A stretch of DNA of 64,000 bases from an uncultured Lachnospiraceae bacterium (lineage in GTDB: Bacteria > Bacillota > Clostridia > Lachnospirales > Lachnospiraceae): assembly GCA_947625775.1 (NCBI GenBank), contig CANQPM010000004.1, positions 172,527 through 236,526 of the forward strand, read 5' to 3'. The notes below the pieces were generated by a model. It saw nothing but the letters and a program-made list of their open reading frames with translations. It was not told the origin of the DNA and did no database searches. The translations under genes and the position numbers were made by a program. Each line of letters begins with the position of its first letter. Position 1 is the first letter of the stretch. Below are positions 17,930 through 28,043 of this stretch, one piece after another.

Positions 17930-17958
17930 TTGAATTGTAGGGGTTGAAACGATATAAT
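17930..17958 (+). promoter_or_regulatory. Orphan promoter-like sequence
   Basis: TTGAAT (17930-17935), 17-base spacer, TATAAT (17953-17958). It points into 17960-18200, which is AT-rich and has no ORF on the plus strand. It may drive a small RNA or be left over. An imperfect hairpin (aatgggtagg with cctattcgg, near 18120-18165) lies downstream and could end such a transcript. Confidence 0.35.
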
Positions 17959-18205
17959 ATAAATGGATAATTATTTATTATCTACTAACATTATACTACA
18001 TAATTATCATAAAAGCTACACCTTTATAAAATTAGCCTGAATTATTCATAAATATATAAAAATGCTCTAAGTTGTAAAACCTTGTAACAGTTCCGTTAAA
18101 TCCAATCGAAATGAATTCAAAAATGGGTAGGCTTCCTATTCGGAATTTGATTGAATCATTTTGAACTGTCAAGGTTCATTCGTAACTGCTATTCAAACTG
18201 TACAT

Positions 18206-19236
18206 TTAGATGTCGGATATTTTCCAATGTCCTGACGAATTCTTTTTATAAGGATAACCGCTGCACAGTTTGAATGTTATATATCTTGCTGAGTGGACTG
18301 CTTTTGCGGCAATCTTTATCAGCTTTAAACGAATTGTATGAACCTGCTGTTTACGCATGCTTGCAGGATGCGCCAGCCGTCTAAACCAATTGAACAGATT
18401 ATAAGCTGGCATGTGTATTCTCGTGAGGTTGGCATTGACTGCTTTGGAATGGCTGCTGACGGTGGCAAAGTCAAAGCCGTTTTTGCCTTCTTTAATAAAG
18501 TTTTCCATCCTGTCTCGGTCACAGTAAAGCTGAATGAGTTGATATGGCTCCATATACATGTTTGTGACTATGAAGGTATAAATGTGCGTCATCTGGTCAT
18601 AGGGATTTTATATCTTGAAAACGACGCGCTTTGGATAATCCCACGGACCTGCCTGATACATGAACTCATCATATGTTACGGCATAACGTACCTGATCTTC
18701 TTTGGTGGAGCTGTACAAATCTTCATCTCTGTCAGCGGCAAGGGAAATCAGGGCGTTATTCTGCTTTAAGCGTATGGCATAGGAGCATCCGTTATGTTTA
18801 CAGGTTTCATAAAGCTTCGGGGATGAAAAGCCGCTGTCGCCGCGCAGGTAAGTTTTTATATGCTGATCCATATATTTCTTTAAGGAGGGGTTCCATAAAC
18901 GTTTCCACGCCATTGCTGCAATGAAGGGTTCCTTCTCGGATTTTCATTTTTTGGAGATCTCCTGTCAGGCCATTATAGCAAAGCAATTGATGGTATCCAT
19001 GAGCTTGATATAGTGGAAGTTAAATCCCTTGCCGCATTAGATTGTCATTGTCCTTGTGGAAACGAACCAACGTATCATTGGTTTTAAATTTGTTTTTGAT
19101 CAACTTCGTAAAGCCAATTTTTGCAGCGAATTCTTTGATTAAAAGAAGCCCCCGCATCGGAGGACAAAACGCCTACATCAAAATTTATTTTAATCTGCCT
19201 ATTGCTTTCTAACCTTAAGGTGTTTAAAATATCCAT
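18206..19236 (-). pseudogene. IS1380-family transposase, broken
   Basis: The minus strand encodes pieces in the order of an IS1380 DDE transposase. They are an N-terminus with SNRQIKINFDVGVLSSDAG (start about 19236), a frameshifted middle, YLRGDSGFSSPKLYETCK with the DDE-type Asp, and the C-terminal ENFIKEGKNGFDFATVSSHSKA, NLFNWFRRLAHP and RLKLIKIAAKAVHSARYITFK. The piece 18608-18913 ends VVFKI, then an in-frame TAA, then NPYDQMTHIYTFIV in the same frame, so a nonsense mutation separates the last two parts. Further frameshifts lie at about 18914-19150. No clear terminal inverted repeats were found, so the element limits are not given. Confidence 0.8.
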
Positions 19237-19455
19237 AGAGAGACCTTTCTTTGTGTTTTTTGTTTTGATTTGACACCTAAATATTACCACAGTTTGGCCT
19301 CTTTTTGTTGTCATCAAACTCATCAAAACAATGAAATTCAATATGCAGCTTAAATGCAATAATAATGCAGCTTGTAGTTGCTTTCAGCGCATTGTAATGA
19401 ATAATTCAGGTTTAGTTTTCTGTTTTTGGATGATTTCCATAACAGGTGTTTAAAA

Positions 19456-20973
19456 TTAATTATTTTTTTCATTCTTTCCTATCTTCTTAATGTTTTTTAC
19501 TACCCCCTTTTCATAGTCATTAAGTCCAAATTTCCATAAAAATGACATAAATAAACCAGTGTATACAATCTCCCATAACAAGCAATGCAAAAGCTTATTA
19601 AACACTGTTCCAATAATACCGATGGTTATTGGAATAATGGATACTAATAATATTTTCCCAATATTTTTATATAATGGTTTTACTCGTATACCTATAACCT
19701 TGGTATAATATAAATCTAAAATAGGCATACTTGCAATTACACATATACTTGTCCCTAAAGCCGAACCTATGGCACCAAATTTAGCTGCTAACGGTATACT
19801 AACGAATAAATTTACCATAGCCGTAATTAGCAATATTATTGAAGCCATCCTATGCTTATTTTTGGCTCGGCGAATTTCTATCCCTAAATTATGCGATGAA
19901 GTTACTAACATAGCGAGCATCAAAAAAAATGCGACATAAAAAGAATGTTCATATTCATTTCCAGCCCATGCCATAATAAACAACCTTCCCATAATAATAT
20001 ACCCCACAAATAAATATAATGATAAAATAAATTGTATTCTTCCTACTTTTGTAAATATATCCGTAAGTGCATCCAATGCAGTTTCCTCATCAGAAGCCGC
20101 TATTTTATTGACTTGTGGTCCAAAAACAGGTGATACCGTGCAGGACAAAGTCATAAACATATTGTTAAATTGAGTACCAACGCTATATATGGCAACTTCT
20201 GCCGTACCAGAAATTCGCCCTAAAATAAATTTATCTATAGACCAATTTATCTGATCAATTAGCATATTTACAAATAAAAAAAAGCTGAAACCAGCAATTT
20301 CCTTCAATAAGCCAAAGTTGAAATTACGAAAGGCAAAGGGAACTTTAAGCTTATTAATACAAAACCAGATATTTATTAATAGCTTGAAGATTGTTATAAA
20401 AGTTGTTATAACTACCAACATAACCGAATCATACCCCATTAATAGCAACGGAAAACCAATTAATGGATTAAGAACAGTTCCAGCCAACAAAATTATTCTC
20501 TGAAAAATAAATTTCTCATACGCGCCAATAATTGAATCAAATAGTGAAGACGGCAATGTAAGTGCAATATTTATAACTAAAATTCGCATTAATATCTTTG
20601 CTTTTAATAGTTCATCAATAGACAATTTGGTGCCCAAAATTTGTGGCGTAAATTGAACCAATATATTTCCAAAAATTAAAGCAATAACACTGATACAAAG
20701 AAACAGAGACAAAAACATTCCATTAAGCCTTGCTACCCCATCGTTGTCATCTTTACTTTTAAATCGAAAATAAAATCTAAAATATGCACCCAAAAATCCG
20801 AGACTGAATAAACTTAGATAGCTTACAACGCTCCCTGCAAGAGAATATAAACCATATTCATTTTGACCAAGCAACCGAATCATAACAGGTGTGTAAGTTA
20901 GCCCTACAATAACATTCATACCCGTACAAACATAAGACAAAAACACTCCTATTTTTTTTTGACTAATATTCAT
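19456..20973 (-). CDS. Polysaccharide flippase (Wzx / MATE-like)
   Basis: A 505-aa protein with about 12-14 hydrophobic helices spread over the whole length. The N-terminus MNISQKKIGVFLSYVCTGMNVIVGLTYTPVMIRLLGQNEYGLYSLAGSVVSYLSLFSLGFLGAY has the NEYGLY motif that is typical of polysaccharide biosynthesis flippases (shown here only as family signature; key part RLLGQNEYGLYSLAGSV). Such proteins move undecaprenyl-linked glycan units across the membrane. It is the last gene of cluster A on the minus strand, in AT-rich DNA, and is not a close match to the cluster B flippase at 60300-61736. Confidence 0.85.
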   Translation of the reverse strand: MNISQKKIGVFLSYVCTGMNVIVGLTYTPVMIRLLGQNEYGLYSLAGSVVSYLSLFSLGFLGAYFRFYFRFKSKDDNDGVARLNGMFLSLFLCISVIALIFGNILVQFTPQILGTKLSIDELLKAKILMRILVINIALTLPSSLFDSIIGAYEKFIFQRIILLAGTVLNPLIGFPLLLMGYDSVMLVVITTFITIFKLLINIWFCINKLKVPFAFRNFNFGLLKEIAGFSFFLFVNMLIDQINWSIDKFILGRISGTAEVAIYSVGTQFNNMFMTLSCTVSPVFGPQVNKIAASDEETALDALTDIFTKVGRIQFILSLYLFVGYIIMGRLFIMAWAGNEYEHSFYVAFFLMLAMLVTSSHNLGIEIRRAKNKHRMASIILLITAMVNLFVSIPLAAKFGAIGSALGTSICVIASMPILDLYYTKVIGIRVKPLYKNIGKILLVSIIPITIGIIGTVFNKLLHCLLWEIVYTGLFMSFLWKFGLNDYEKGVVKNIKKIGKNEKNN

Positions 20974-21134
20974 TATATATCACCCGACTTTCTGAATACC
21001 CATTATGATAGAATTGTTCAATGTACTGACTCCAAAATAATATTTATATAATCTAACTGCTTATATTTTTCTAAAAATTTATATAACTTATCTTAATCAA
21101 TTGGGGAAGTTTAAAAAGCTGGAATTTTCATATT

Positions 21135-21400
21135 TATTCTTTAAACTAATTTTTTCCTAAAAAATCAGTTACTCTTTTTATATTACTGTCAAAACTTTTT
21201 AATTGCTTTAAAAGTGCAAAACTGCATCGTTTATACTTAAAGTAAATATTGGCATTAATAAACTTGGCGTATTCATTATTAAATCTAATAATCCATAGTT
21301 GGTTGAAGACAGAACATATGAATAAAGTAAAATAAGAAAAAGATCAAAAACCAAAACATAAAAGTTTCCATTGCCATAATTGTAATATTTTTTCTTACTT
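21135..21400 (-). pseudogene. Flippase N-terminal remnant with a stray glycan-gene tail
   Basis: The minus frame up to a stop at 21208-21210 encodes LYSYVLSSTNYGLLDLIMNT and SLLMPIFTLSINDAVLHF, which is the start of a second type of Wzx flippase (compare the usual SxxEYGxxDLI motif). After the stop another frame gives KSFDSNIKRVTDFLGKN, which resembles the C-terminal SRVTDLLKQF region of the pyruvyl transferase next door. So 20974-21439 holds scrambled remains of glycan genes, with no intact gene. Confidence 0.55.
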
Positions 21401-21439
21401 CTGATATTTTTTCATTATTAATTATGCTTACTTTCAGCA

Positions 21440-22555
21440 TCAATATGATTCTAATATCTTGCAAAGTGTTGCAAGGGATTTTTCCCTTTTATCATACATC
21501 TGATTTATTATACCTTGATAATTAATTCTTTCATATGCAGAAAAATTTCCTTCAATATATCTACTCTGCAAATTAAATTGTTTTAGCAAGTCAGTCACTC
21601 TACTCATGGATGTTTGAAAGTTTTTTCTTATTGAAGGAACTGTTAAAAAATCAATTTGAAAAATTATAGAAAATGCAGTTGCGTGAAAAGAATCGCAAAT
21701 AACATATTCTGCATTTTTTATTAAATATAAAAATTCATACGGACCTACATAATTAATTTTTATCCATTGATGTGGGTAATCATGTTTTTCCTCATGTGCT
21801 ATATATATTATTTTAAGATTCGATTCCATTTGAGGAAATAAATTGTTAACTAAATTTTCACATTGTTTGGTATCGCCCAAACAATATATCAATATATATT
21901 TTTGATTTAATTTTATAGTGCTATTTTCTGCCAGGTTACACCAGAATGATTTAGGCAATAAAAATACTGGATCTAAAACCACTTGTATTTCTTTATCAAT
22001 ATATTGAGTAAGAATTTCTTTCCCACTATTTTCTCTTACAGCAATTATATCAAAATCATTCAAAAGATTTTGCATTGACTTTAATCTATAACCATATTTT
22101 TCCATATAAAATTTATCACACAAACTAGGTCCATAAGCATTTTTATGGAATCCGTTGCCAAAATCCAAAAAATAAACGGGATCTAATTCTTTTTGTGGAT
22201 TCCACACTTGATCACTGCCTACCAACAAATTGTGAATATTATTTCTTTCCAAATATTTTTTTATATCTTCAATGTAAAAGAAAGGATCTGATACTTTGAG
22301 ATTTTCTTTTATAAAATTGTTAAATTTAATTTGTTTTAAGCCTTTCCATGGACCTAATTTTATATATCTTCTTAGATAGTATATATATTGATTCTTATAA
22401 ATTCGTTTTTTCACATCATTTAAATAAGTTATGACGATTGGACTATATGTAGAATTAATGATAGAAATTGCAGATTGTAATGCATATGCTTGTAATGTTT
22501 GACCACAGTTTCTATCATCATTATACCATGTAAAAATAGCAATTTTATTGTTCAT
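21440..22555 (-). CDS. Polysaccharide pyruvyl transferase family protein
   Basis: A 371-aa protein with family features: the N-terminal FTWYNDDRNCGQTLQAYALQ, LLVGSDQVWNPQ near residue 115, and the C-terminal AEYVICDSFHATAFSIIF followed by SMSRVTDLLKQF. Members transfer pyruvate ketals from phosphoenolpyruvate to sugars of surface polymers, though several act as other glycan-modifying enzymes. It lies in the AT-rich part of cluster A with all neighbours on the same strand. Confidence 0.8.
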   Translation of the reverse strand: MNNKIAIFTWYNDDRNCGQTLQAYALQSAISIINSTYSPIVITYLNDVKKRIYKNQYIYYLRRYIKLGPWKGLKQIKFNNFIKENLKVSDPFFYIEDIKKYLERNNIHNLLVGSDQVWNPQKELDPVYFLDFGNGFHKNAYGPSLCDKFYMEKYGYRLKSMQNLLNDFDIIAVRENSGKEILTQYIDKEIQVVLDPVFLLPKSFWCNLAENSTIKLNQKYILIYCLGDTKQCENLVNNLFPQMESNLKIIYIAHEEKHDYPHQWIKINYVGPYEFLYLIKNAEYVICDSFHATAFSIIFQIDFLTVPSIRKNFQTSMSRVTDLLKQFNLQSRYIEGNFSAYERINYQGIINQMYDKREKSLATLCKILESY

Positions 22556-22608
22556 ACAAATTTCTCCTCGTGCTACAAATTAATTACTTCATATGATTAA
22601 AACAAATT

Positions 22609-23811
22609 TTAATTTAATAATACTGACATTAATTTTTCTAAATCTGTTTGTTGTTTTGATATGATATACTTATATTGAGACTCTATCTTATTTTTAATTA
22701 AATTATAATATTCAACGTTTAAAGAGCGCATTATAGCCATGCTAATAGAGTCAATATTAACAGGATCAAAATATATAACCGCATCTCCACAAACTTCAGG
22801 TATAGATGAACTATTAGAACATATTGACAGAGTGCCATATTTCATTGCTTCAATTGGCGGATAGCCAAATCCTTCTAAAAGAGAAGGATAAATATATGCA
22901 TATGCATTTTTATATAAAATTTCCATTTCTTGATCTGATACAAAAGATTTAATAATAAATCTTTTTTTATTATGTATTTTTGTATTTATATATTTTATTA
23001 TTGCGTCGTTTGCACCCAATAATACGACACTGTATTGGTTCAGTATTTTATTTTTCCCTATATTGGAAAACATATTATCTAAGGCAATTATTGCCCTCAT
23101 ATTATTTTTTGCCCATCGACCAACATTGGTTAATAGAAAAAATGGAGTATCTAATAATCCCGTTTTTTTTAAATATTGCTGTTCTTCTTGTTCACTAAAA
23201 CATTCTGTTATTTTTAAAGGACTATAAAACACTCCAAGAACATTAGCATTCGAAATGAAGTATTCTAACATACTCTTAGTAAAATAAGATACTGTGTAAA
23301 TATAGGTAGAATCATTAATAAAAAATAACTGCTTATGCTGATTTAAGTATCTTTTCATTCTTCTTTTTCTCAAGACAAAATTAACAATTTTTCTTAGCCA
23401 ATTTAATTTATCTAATTTATAATATTTCCCAATATGATTCCCCAAATATTCCTGATAAAAAGTGCTCATATCATGTATTAACCCTATAATAATGCAGCCG
23501 TCTCTAACAGAAATGTTCGCATATTCAGGATAAAATATGGGAAAAATAATTCGATCGGGACATCTATTATTAATAATGTCTTCTAAATTTTTTAAGCTAC
23601 TATATTCGCATTTTATTACTGTTTCACAATATAGTTCCTCAATTTTTTTATTAATTCCTTTTTGATCAGATAGTAATAATACAATTTCGTTTTTGACCTT
23701 TTTTTGCGTATTAATCAGCTCGACAAGTACTCTAATAGAGTATTCGCCGCCACCATTGACAGCAATATTTGCACTTGGTTGGGCTGAGGTACAATCAAAA
23801 AAAATCAACAT
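22609..23811 (-). CDS. Glycosyltransferase, GT4/GT1 family
   Basis: A 400-aa GT-B fold enzyme. The C-terminal half has NVGRWAKNNMRAI, the nucleotide-sugar site AYAYIYPSLLEGFGYPPIEAMKYGT (E-x7-E type) and the usual SSIPEVCGDAVIYFDP. The N-terminal half has NGGGEYSIRVLVELI, a glycine-rich acceptor loop. It probably adds a sugar to a lipid-linked glycan in the cytoplasm. The AT-rich codon use matches the adjoining genes. Confidence 0.85.
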   Translation of the reverse strand: MLIFFDCTSAQPSANIAVNGGGEYSIRVLVELINTQKKVKNEIVLLLSDQKGINKKIEELYCETVIKCEYSSLKNLEDIINNRCPDRIIFPIFYPEYANISVRDGCIIIGLIHDMSTFYQEYLGNHIGKYYKLDKLNWLRKIVNFVLRKRRMKRYLNQHKQLFFINDSTYIYTVSYFTKSMLEYFISNANVLGVFYSPLKITECFSEQEEQQYLKKTGLLDTPFFLLTNVGRWAKNNMRAIIALDNMFSNIGKNKILNQYSVVLLGANDAIIKYINTKIHNKKRFIIKSFVSDQEMEILYKNAYAYIYPSLLEGFGYPPIEAMKYGTLSICSNSSSIPEVCGDAVIYFDPVNIDSISMAIMRSLNVEYYNLIKNKIESQYKYIISKQQTDLEKLMSVLLN

Positions 23812-23854
23812 AAGCCATTGTCCTTTCTGTTGTTCTAATTTAGTGGTTAATCTT

Positions 23855-25591
23855 TTATATTTTCCATAAACTATATCGATAATTTTTACATATTAAATGT
23901 CCGCCATGTTTCAAAATAGTTTCTTTATAATGTGTTTTATTCTCAGTAATAATATACGCAATGGTCTCCCCCTCCAAATCATAACTTTCTTGAATTTTAA
24001 TACTACGATTAGAAATGAGATATTGTATTTGTCGAATTCTTTGCAAATCTGACTTCTTTTGTTCTTTCAAGAAAAAAATCTCAACATTTTTATCATCAAT
24101 ACTATTTACAAGCGTAATATATTCATCTTTAAGTACCAGTTGATCATTAACAATATTTTTGGTTACTACGGAACAACTATATCCCCAATATAATAATGTT
24201 ATAAATCCAACTAGAAATGTTATAACTTTTTTATTTTTAATTTTATATACCATTATATACAACAATACAACAAGAAACATCACACATACAATTGACAATA
24301 ACATTGCATCTTTTAATTCATATTTTCCCTGAAAAAATGGAAAAACCGCAGGAGCTAAATAAGATGTTGTTAATTCCAAATTATATTCCTCAAATAAATG
24401 TAATGCGGCCAATCCACCCACTACAATAAACAATGTGCATATTGGAATTACTTTACTTAGCAAATAATTATAGTGAAGTAAATATGTAATTCCTTCAAAT
24501 ATTAATATTCCGTACATAAATTCAATATATCTTCCATATATCACAAGATCATATCTATTAGGAATAATTAAAAAAATAGTTTGAATTAGCATAGAAAAAA
24601 TAAAACATAATAAAATAAATAAATATATATAAAGTTTTTTTAGATTTACCTTTATTTTTTTTATCATCTTCCATATCTTTGAGCTTATGCTAATTATGCC
24701 AAAAACATTTAAAAATAAGCAACTGATAAAAAAATAGTACGTTTTACTTAAAAACCCTAATATAAAATCAAACATTCCATCAGATGTAAACAAATACTCT
24801 ATTTTACCTAATTGTCCGGAAAAATCATTATTGGAAATGTTAATATTATTTGTATATACATTTTTAATCAAACTATTTTTAAATGCTGTTGCTACCACAA
24901 ACATACAAAATGTTACTAAGCAAAAAATCATAAATTTTTTATATGATAAAATTCCTTTTTTAACCATTACAATCAAAACAAGAAACAATGCCAACTCAAT
25001 TACTATCATTCTTTGATGCACCCAAAACATAAAAGAAGATGTAATTCCTAAACTTACTATATAAAAATAGGAACACTTATCTATAAGTTTTATTAAGAAA
25101 AATAATTCTATCCAAAACATAAACGTCAAAAAATTTTCTGTAAAAACATATTTAGCATATAAGAAATTTGATAAATACATATTTGAAATAAACGCTGCTA
25201 CAATTATTATCTTATTAGATAGCTGATTATTAATTTTTTTTCCAACATACAATGTCATCAAATATGATAAAAAAATCAGCAGGACATTAAGCACAATAAC
25301 ACTCCGAAACAATACTGTTGAATCATTAATAAAATGAACTAGCGGTATCAATATTAAGGAATATCCAAAAGAATAATATGATAAGGTCCCTGACAATTCA
25401 TGCCAATTATTTATGCCTAACATATATCTAGCATTACTTAAATATCCAAATTCATCTACCCCATTAACAATCCCATAAAAATGAGAAATATTGTAACAAC
25501 CATGTATTAGAATCACTAGTCCTCCTAATACAATTAGAAAAAAATCTTGTTTATTCCATATACAGTGAAAAAATTTTTTTTCATTACGCAT
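23855..25591 (-). CDS. GT-C-like integral membrane protein (family paralog 1 of 3)
   Basis: A 578-aa protein with about 11-12 TM helices and a C-terminal soluble piece of about 80 residues. The first outer loop has VNGVDEFGYLSNARYMLG, an acidic pair where GT-C glycosyltransferases keep their catalytic Asp/Glu, then SYYSFGYSLIL. A shared block, GQLGKIEYLFTSDGMFDFI, recurs as GQIGKLEYIFTPEGFKDFI in the 39355-41067 protein, and both have DxxxYGRYxEF. The family has no sure name here; a lipid-linked sugar transferase at the outer face is likely. Confidence 0.65.
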   Translation of the reverse strand: MRNEKKFFHCIWNKQDFFLIVLGGLVILIHGCYNISHFYGIVNGVDEFGYLSNARYMLGINNWHELSGTLSYYSFGYSLILIPLVHFINDSTVLFRSVIVLNVLLIFLSYLMTLYVGKKINNQLSNKIIIVAAFISNMYLSNFLYAKYVFTENFLTFMFWIELFFLIKLIDKCSYFYIVSLGITSSFMFWVHQRMIVIELALFLVLIVMVKKGILSYKKFMIFCLVTFCMFVVATAFKNSLIKNVYTNNINISNNDFSGQLGKIEYLFTSDGMFDFILGFLSKTYYFFISCLFLNVFGIISISSKIWKMIKKIKVNLKKLYIYLFILLCFIFSMLIQTIFLIIPNRYDLVIYGRYIEFMYGILIFEGITYLLHYNYLLSKVIPICTLFIVVGGLAALHLFEEYNLELTTSYLAPAVFPFFQGKYELKDAMLLSIVCVMFLVVLLYIMVYKIKNKKVITFLVGFITLLYWGYSCSVVTKNIVNDQLVLKDEYITLVNSIDDKNVEIFFLKEQKKSDLQRIRQIQYLISNRSIKIQESYDLEGETIAYIITENKTHYKETILKHGGHLICKNYRYSLWKI

Positions 25592-25682
25592 ATTGTTTTT
25601 CCCCTAAGCGCAAAAAATACTATAGAGAACATATAAATGCTTTCTACATCTCGATAAACTATAATTGTTCCTCTATCACCTA

Positions 25683-26060
25683 ATTACTTTCTTATCAAAT
25701 GGAAACTCATTATTTTTTAGTAATGCGTTTCTTATTGCTTCCAACCTTCCATACTGCTCTATTTTATCTGGTTCCAAAAATCCGCCCTCCCCTCATTCAT
25801 TCCATGCAAAAATAAATAGAAAGTCTGTTGAATAATTTTCCTTTGCATTTTTTATTTGTAAAGATAGATATTGTTCAAATTTTTTTAAGCTATACCCTTT
25901 ATACAAGGTCCATCGTTCTTTATAACGTGGGGTATTGTCCCAATTAACAAAGGCTCCAGGAATCATGCCATCACATTCCCCTTGTCTTAATATTGCTCTC
26001 CATGCATAATCATAATAATAAAACCAAAATGCTACTAAAAATATGATTCACCACACTTGT
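25683..26060 (-). pseudogene. Remnant of a WbsX-like (GH99-like) glycan gene
   Basis: The minus strand reads YYDYAWRAILRQGECDGMIP, FVNWDNTPRYKERW, then IFAWNE, a stop, GEGGFLEPDKIEQYGRLEAI. It aligns with the C-terminus of the intact gene at 26939-28027 (FPSWDNTARKGK, VNAWNEWGEGAYLEPDNKYE). The conserved Trp codon TGG has become TGA. The N-terminal two thirds are absent. The rest of 25592-26232 is AT-rich and shows nothing else. Confidence 0.75.
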
Positions 26061-26232
26061 ATTTGTATTTCGTGAAATCTCAAAAATAATATTATAAAAT
26101 TAGATATTAATTAGAATTATTGCAGTTTTTTGATAATAGTATTTTATTCATATGATTACATTACTTTCATACTATTTCTAACAGAATCATTCATAATTAT
26201 AGATATATAATAGAATATATCTAAGTTTATAA

Positions 26233-26955
26233 CTATTCCTTATAAGAAATTATGACCTGCAAAAATTCAGCTTCTAATCCATTTTTAAAATTTTCTTTGG
26301 ATTGTTGAAAGCAAATAATCTCACTTTTCAGGTTGGACGATTTTTCAATATATTCTAAAATGTCATTTCCCCAATCATAAGTAACTAATGAACCGTTTTT
26401 ATCAATTGGATTGCCGTGGTATATGGGCTGTAAAATGTTAATAATTTTACCATCTACAATCTTTATTCGGCTTTTGCTTTTTTGAAAAGCATAAATTGGC
26501 GTTGTAAATATATGCATACCTCCATGTTTCAGCACTCTTGCTATCTCAGAGAAGGCTTTCGATGGGTTATTTATATGTTCAAATACATCCTGCGTTATAA
26601 ATATGTCAAAAGTTTCATTTTTAAAGCTTAAATTTTCTAAGTTTTCATTATACCCCCCCCCCGTAAGTGGTCGTCCCAAATCTTTGTCTTCATAAAAATA
26701 AGACCAACTATACTGTTTTACTTCTTTTTTTAATTGTCTAAAAGTAGCACCCGATGGAGAACTTTCGTGAATTATCAGATTTTTATAATTGGGTCGATAC
26801 TCTTGCAGAATTTTCATAACTGCTCGCTGTCTAGGTATACTCCTGCAGATAATACATTTATAATAATCTCTTAACCAATAATTAGTAGCTACAAATAAAG
26901 AATGTCTTTTGCAACATGGACAAACGCCAAAAGTTATTCTAATCAATTTTACCAT
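26233..26955 (-). CDS. SAM-dependent methyltransferase with N-terminal Cys pairs, contains a G10 tract
   Basis: A 240-aa protein. The class I methyltransferase core has DIFITQDVFEHINNPSKAFSEIARVLKHGG (shown in part: QDVFEHINNP), the motif after the SAM site, and HIFTTPIY. The N-terminus GVCPCCKRHS and YKCIICRSIPRQR gives four Cys for a possible zinc site. In the coding strand ten G bases (26653-26662 on plus as C10) encode TGGGY, so slippage by one base would cut the protein at about residue 105. It overlaps the WbsX-like gene by 17 bases. Confidence 0.75.
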   Translation of the reverse strand: MVKLIRITFGVCPCCKRHSLFVATNYWLRDYYKCIICRSIPRQRAVMKILQEYRPNYKNLIIHESSPSGATFRQLKKEVKQYSWSYFYEDKDLGRPLTGGGYNENLENLSFKNETFDIFITQDVFEHINNPSKAFSEIARVLKHGGMHIFTTPIYAFQKSKSRIKIVDGKIINILQPIYHGNPIDKNGSLVTYDWGNDILEYIEKSSNLKSEIICFQQSKENFKNGLEAEFLQVIISYKE

Positions 26956-28027
26956 ACTTCTCCTTTACAGCTTTTATGGCTTCAAGCATCTGAAATTCAT
27001 ATTTATTGTCTGGCTCTAAATATGCTCCTTCTCCCCATTCATTCCATGCATTAACAAATATAAACTCGTTACCTAGCTCCATGCTCTTTTTATATTGTAT
27101 AGCGAAATAATTTTGAAACTTTTGAGGGTTACTGTTTTTGATGACTAAGCCTGCTTTACCTTTTCTAGCAGTATTATCCCAACTTGGAAAAGCACCTAAA
27201 AACCTTTTTTTATTACTCTTAGCATTACGTATTATAATTTTCTTCCAAATTTTGTCATAAGAAAGATAATCTCTGAAACCTAATTTATATAATTTCAAAT
27301 GGTTAAACATATAACGATATAGTCTGATAAAATAGTTCATTTTTCCGTAAATTGTATACATGGGTTCAAATTCAACAAGTGCAGACGATTCATTCGCACA
27401 ACCTTTTTTTTGTATACTATTTAATGTTTCTATAATATAAATATCTTTAAAGCCTTCCTCTCTTATTCTTTTTTTCCAATATGCAATCATTTCATCATAT
27501 TGTTCTATCTCAGAAGTTCTATATAACAGCATCACAGGGCAGCCATCAATCCTTATATATCTGTCATCAGCCCAAAAAGGCAGTAAATATTGCAAATGTC
27601 TTTCCCAATCTTCTTTTCCGCCATATTTTTGCTTAATTAATATTTTTTTTTCTTCGCCATTCCATCTTCTGCTCCATGTTTCATTTGCCCATGAAAAACA
27701 AAATGAAAGGTTAATTTCTGGGTGCGCCAACAATATTTCTGCCGGCTTTTCTAATAATTTTTTTCCTTCAAACCAATAATGATAAAAGCAAAATCCATCT
27801 ACACCATATTCTTTTGCCAATTTTGCCTGATATATCATTGTTTCAGGTTTGGATAAATCATAATAATTTTCATTGTACGGTATTTTAGGCTGATAATGTC
27901 CTTTAAATATAGTTTTGGCAGACTTGACATTTGTCCATTCCGTAAATCCCTTCCCCCACCATTTATCATTCTCTTCAATTTCATGATATTGCGGCAAATA
28001 AAATGCAATTATTTTTGTACTTTCCAT
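26939..28027 (-). CDS. WbsX-like glycosyltransferase / GH99-like domain protein
   Basis: A 362-aa protein with the features of the glycan-cluster family often called WbsX: IAFYLPQYHEIEENDKWWGKGFTEW at the start (core FYLPQYH), QAKLAKEYGVDGFCFYHYWF, FSWANETWSRRW and VNAWNEWGEGAYLEPD. These lie on a TIM-barrel related to GH99, and such proteins are found only in surface polysaccharide loci. Its stop overlaps the methyltransferase start. A second, broken copy lies at 25683-26060. Confidence 0.8.
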   Translation of the reverse strand: MESTKIIAFYLPQYHEIEENDKWWGKGFTEWTNVKSAKTIFKGHYQPKIPYNENYYDLSKPETMIYQAKLAKEYGVDGFCFYHYWFEGKKLLEKPAEILLAHPEINLSFCFSWANETWSRRWNGEEKKILIKQKYGGKEDWERHLQYLLPFWADDRYIRIDGCPVMLLYRTSEIEQYDEMIAYWKKRIREEGFKDIYIIETLNSIQKKGCANESSALVEFEPMYTIYGKMNYFIRLYRYMFNHLKLYKLGFRDYLSYDKIWKKIIIRNAKSNKKRFLGAFPSWDNTARKGKAGLVIKNSNPQKFQNYFAIQYKKSMELGNEFIFVNAWNEWGEGAYLEPDNKYEFQMLEAIKAVKEKYGKID

Positions 28028-28043
28028 ACTGCCTCCTAAATTT

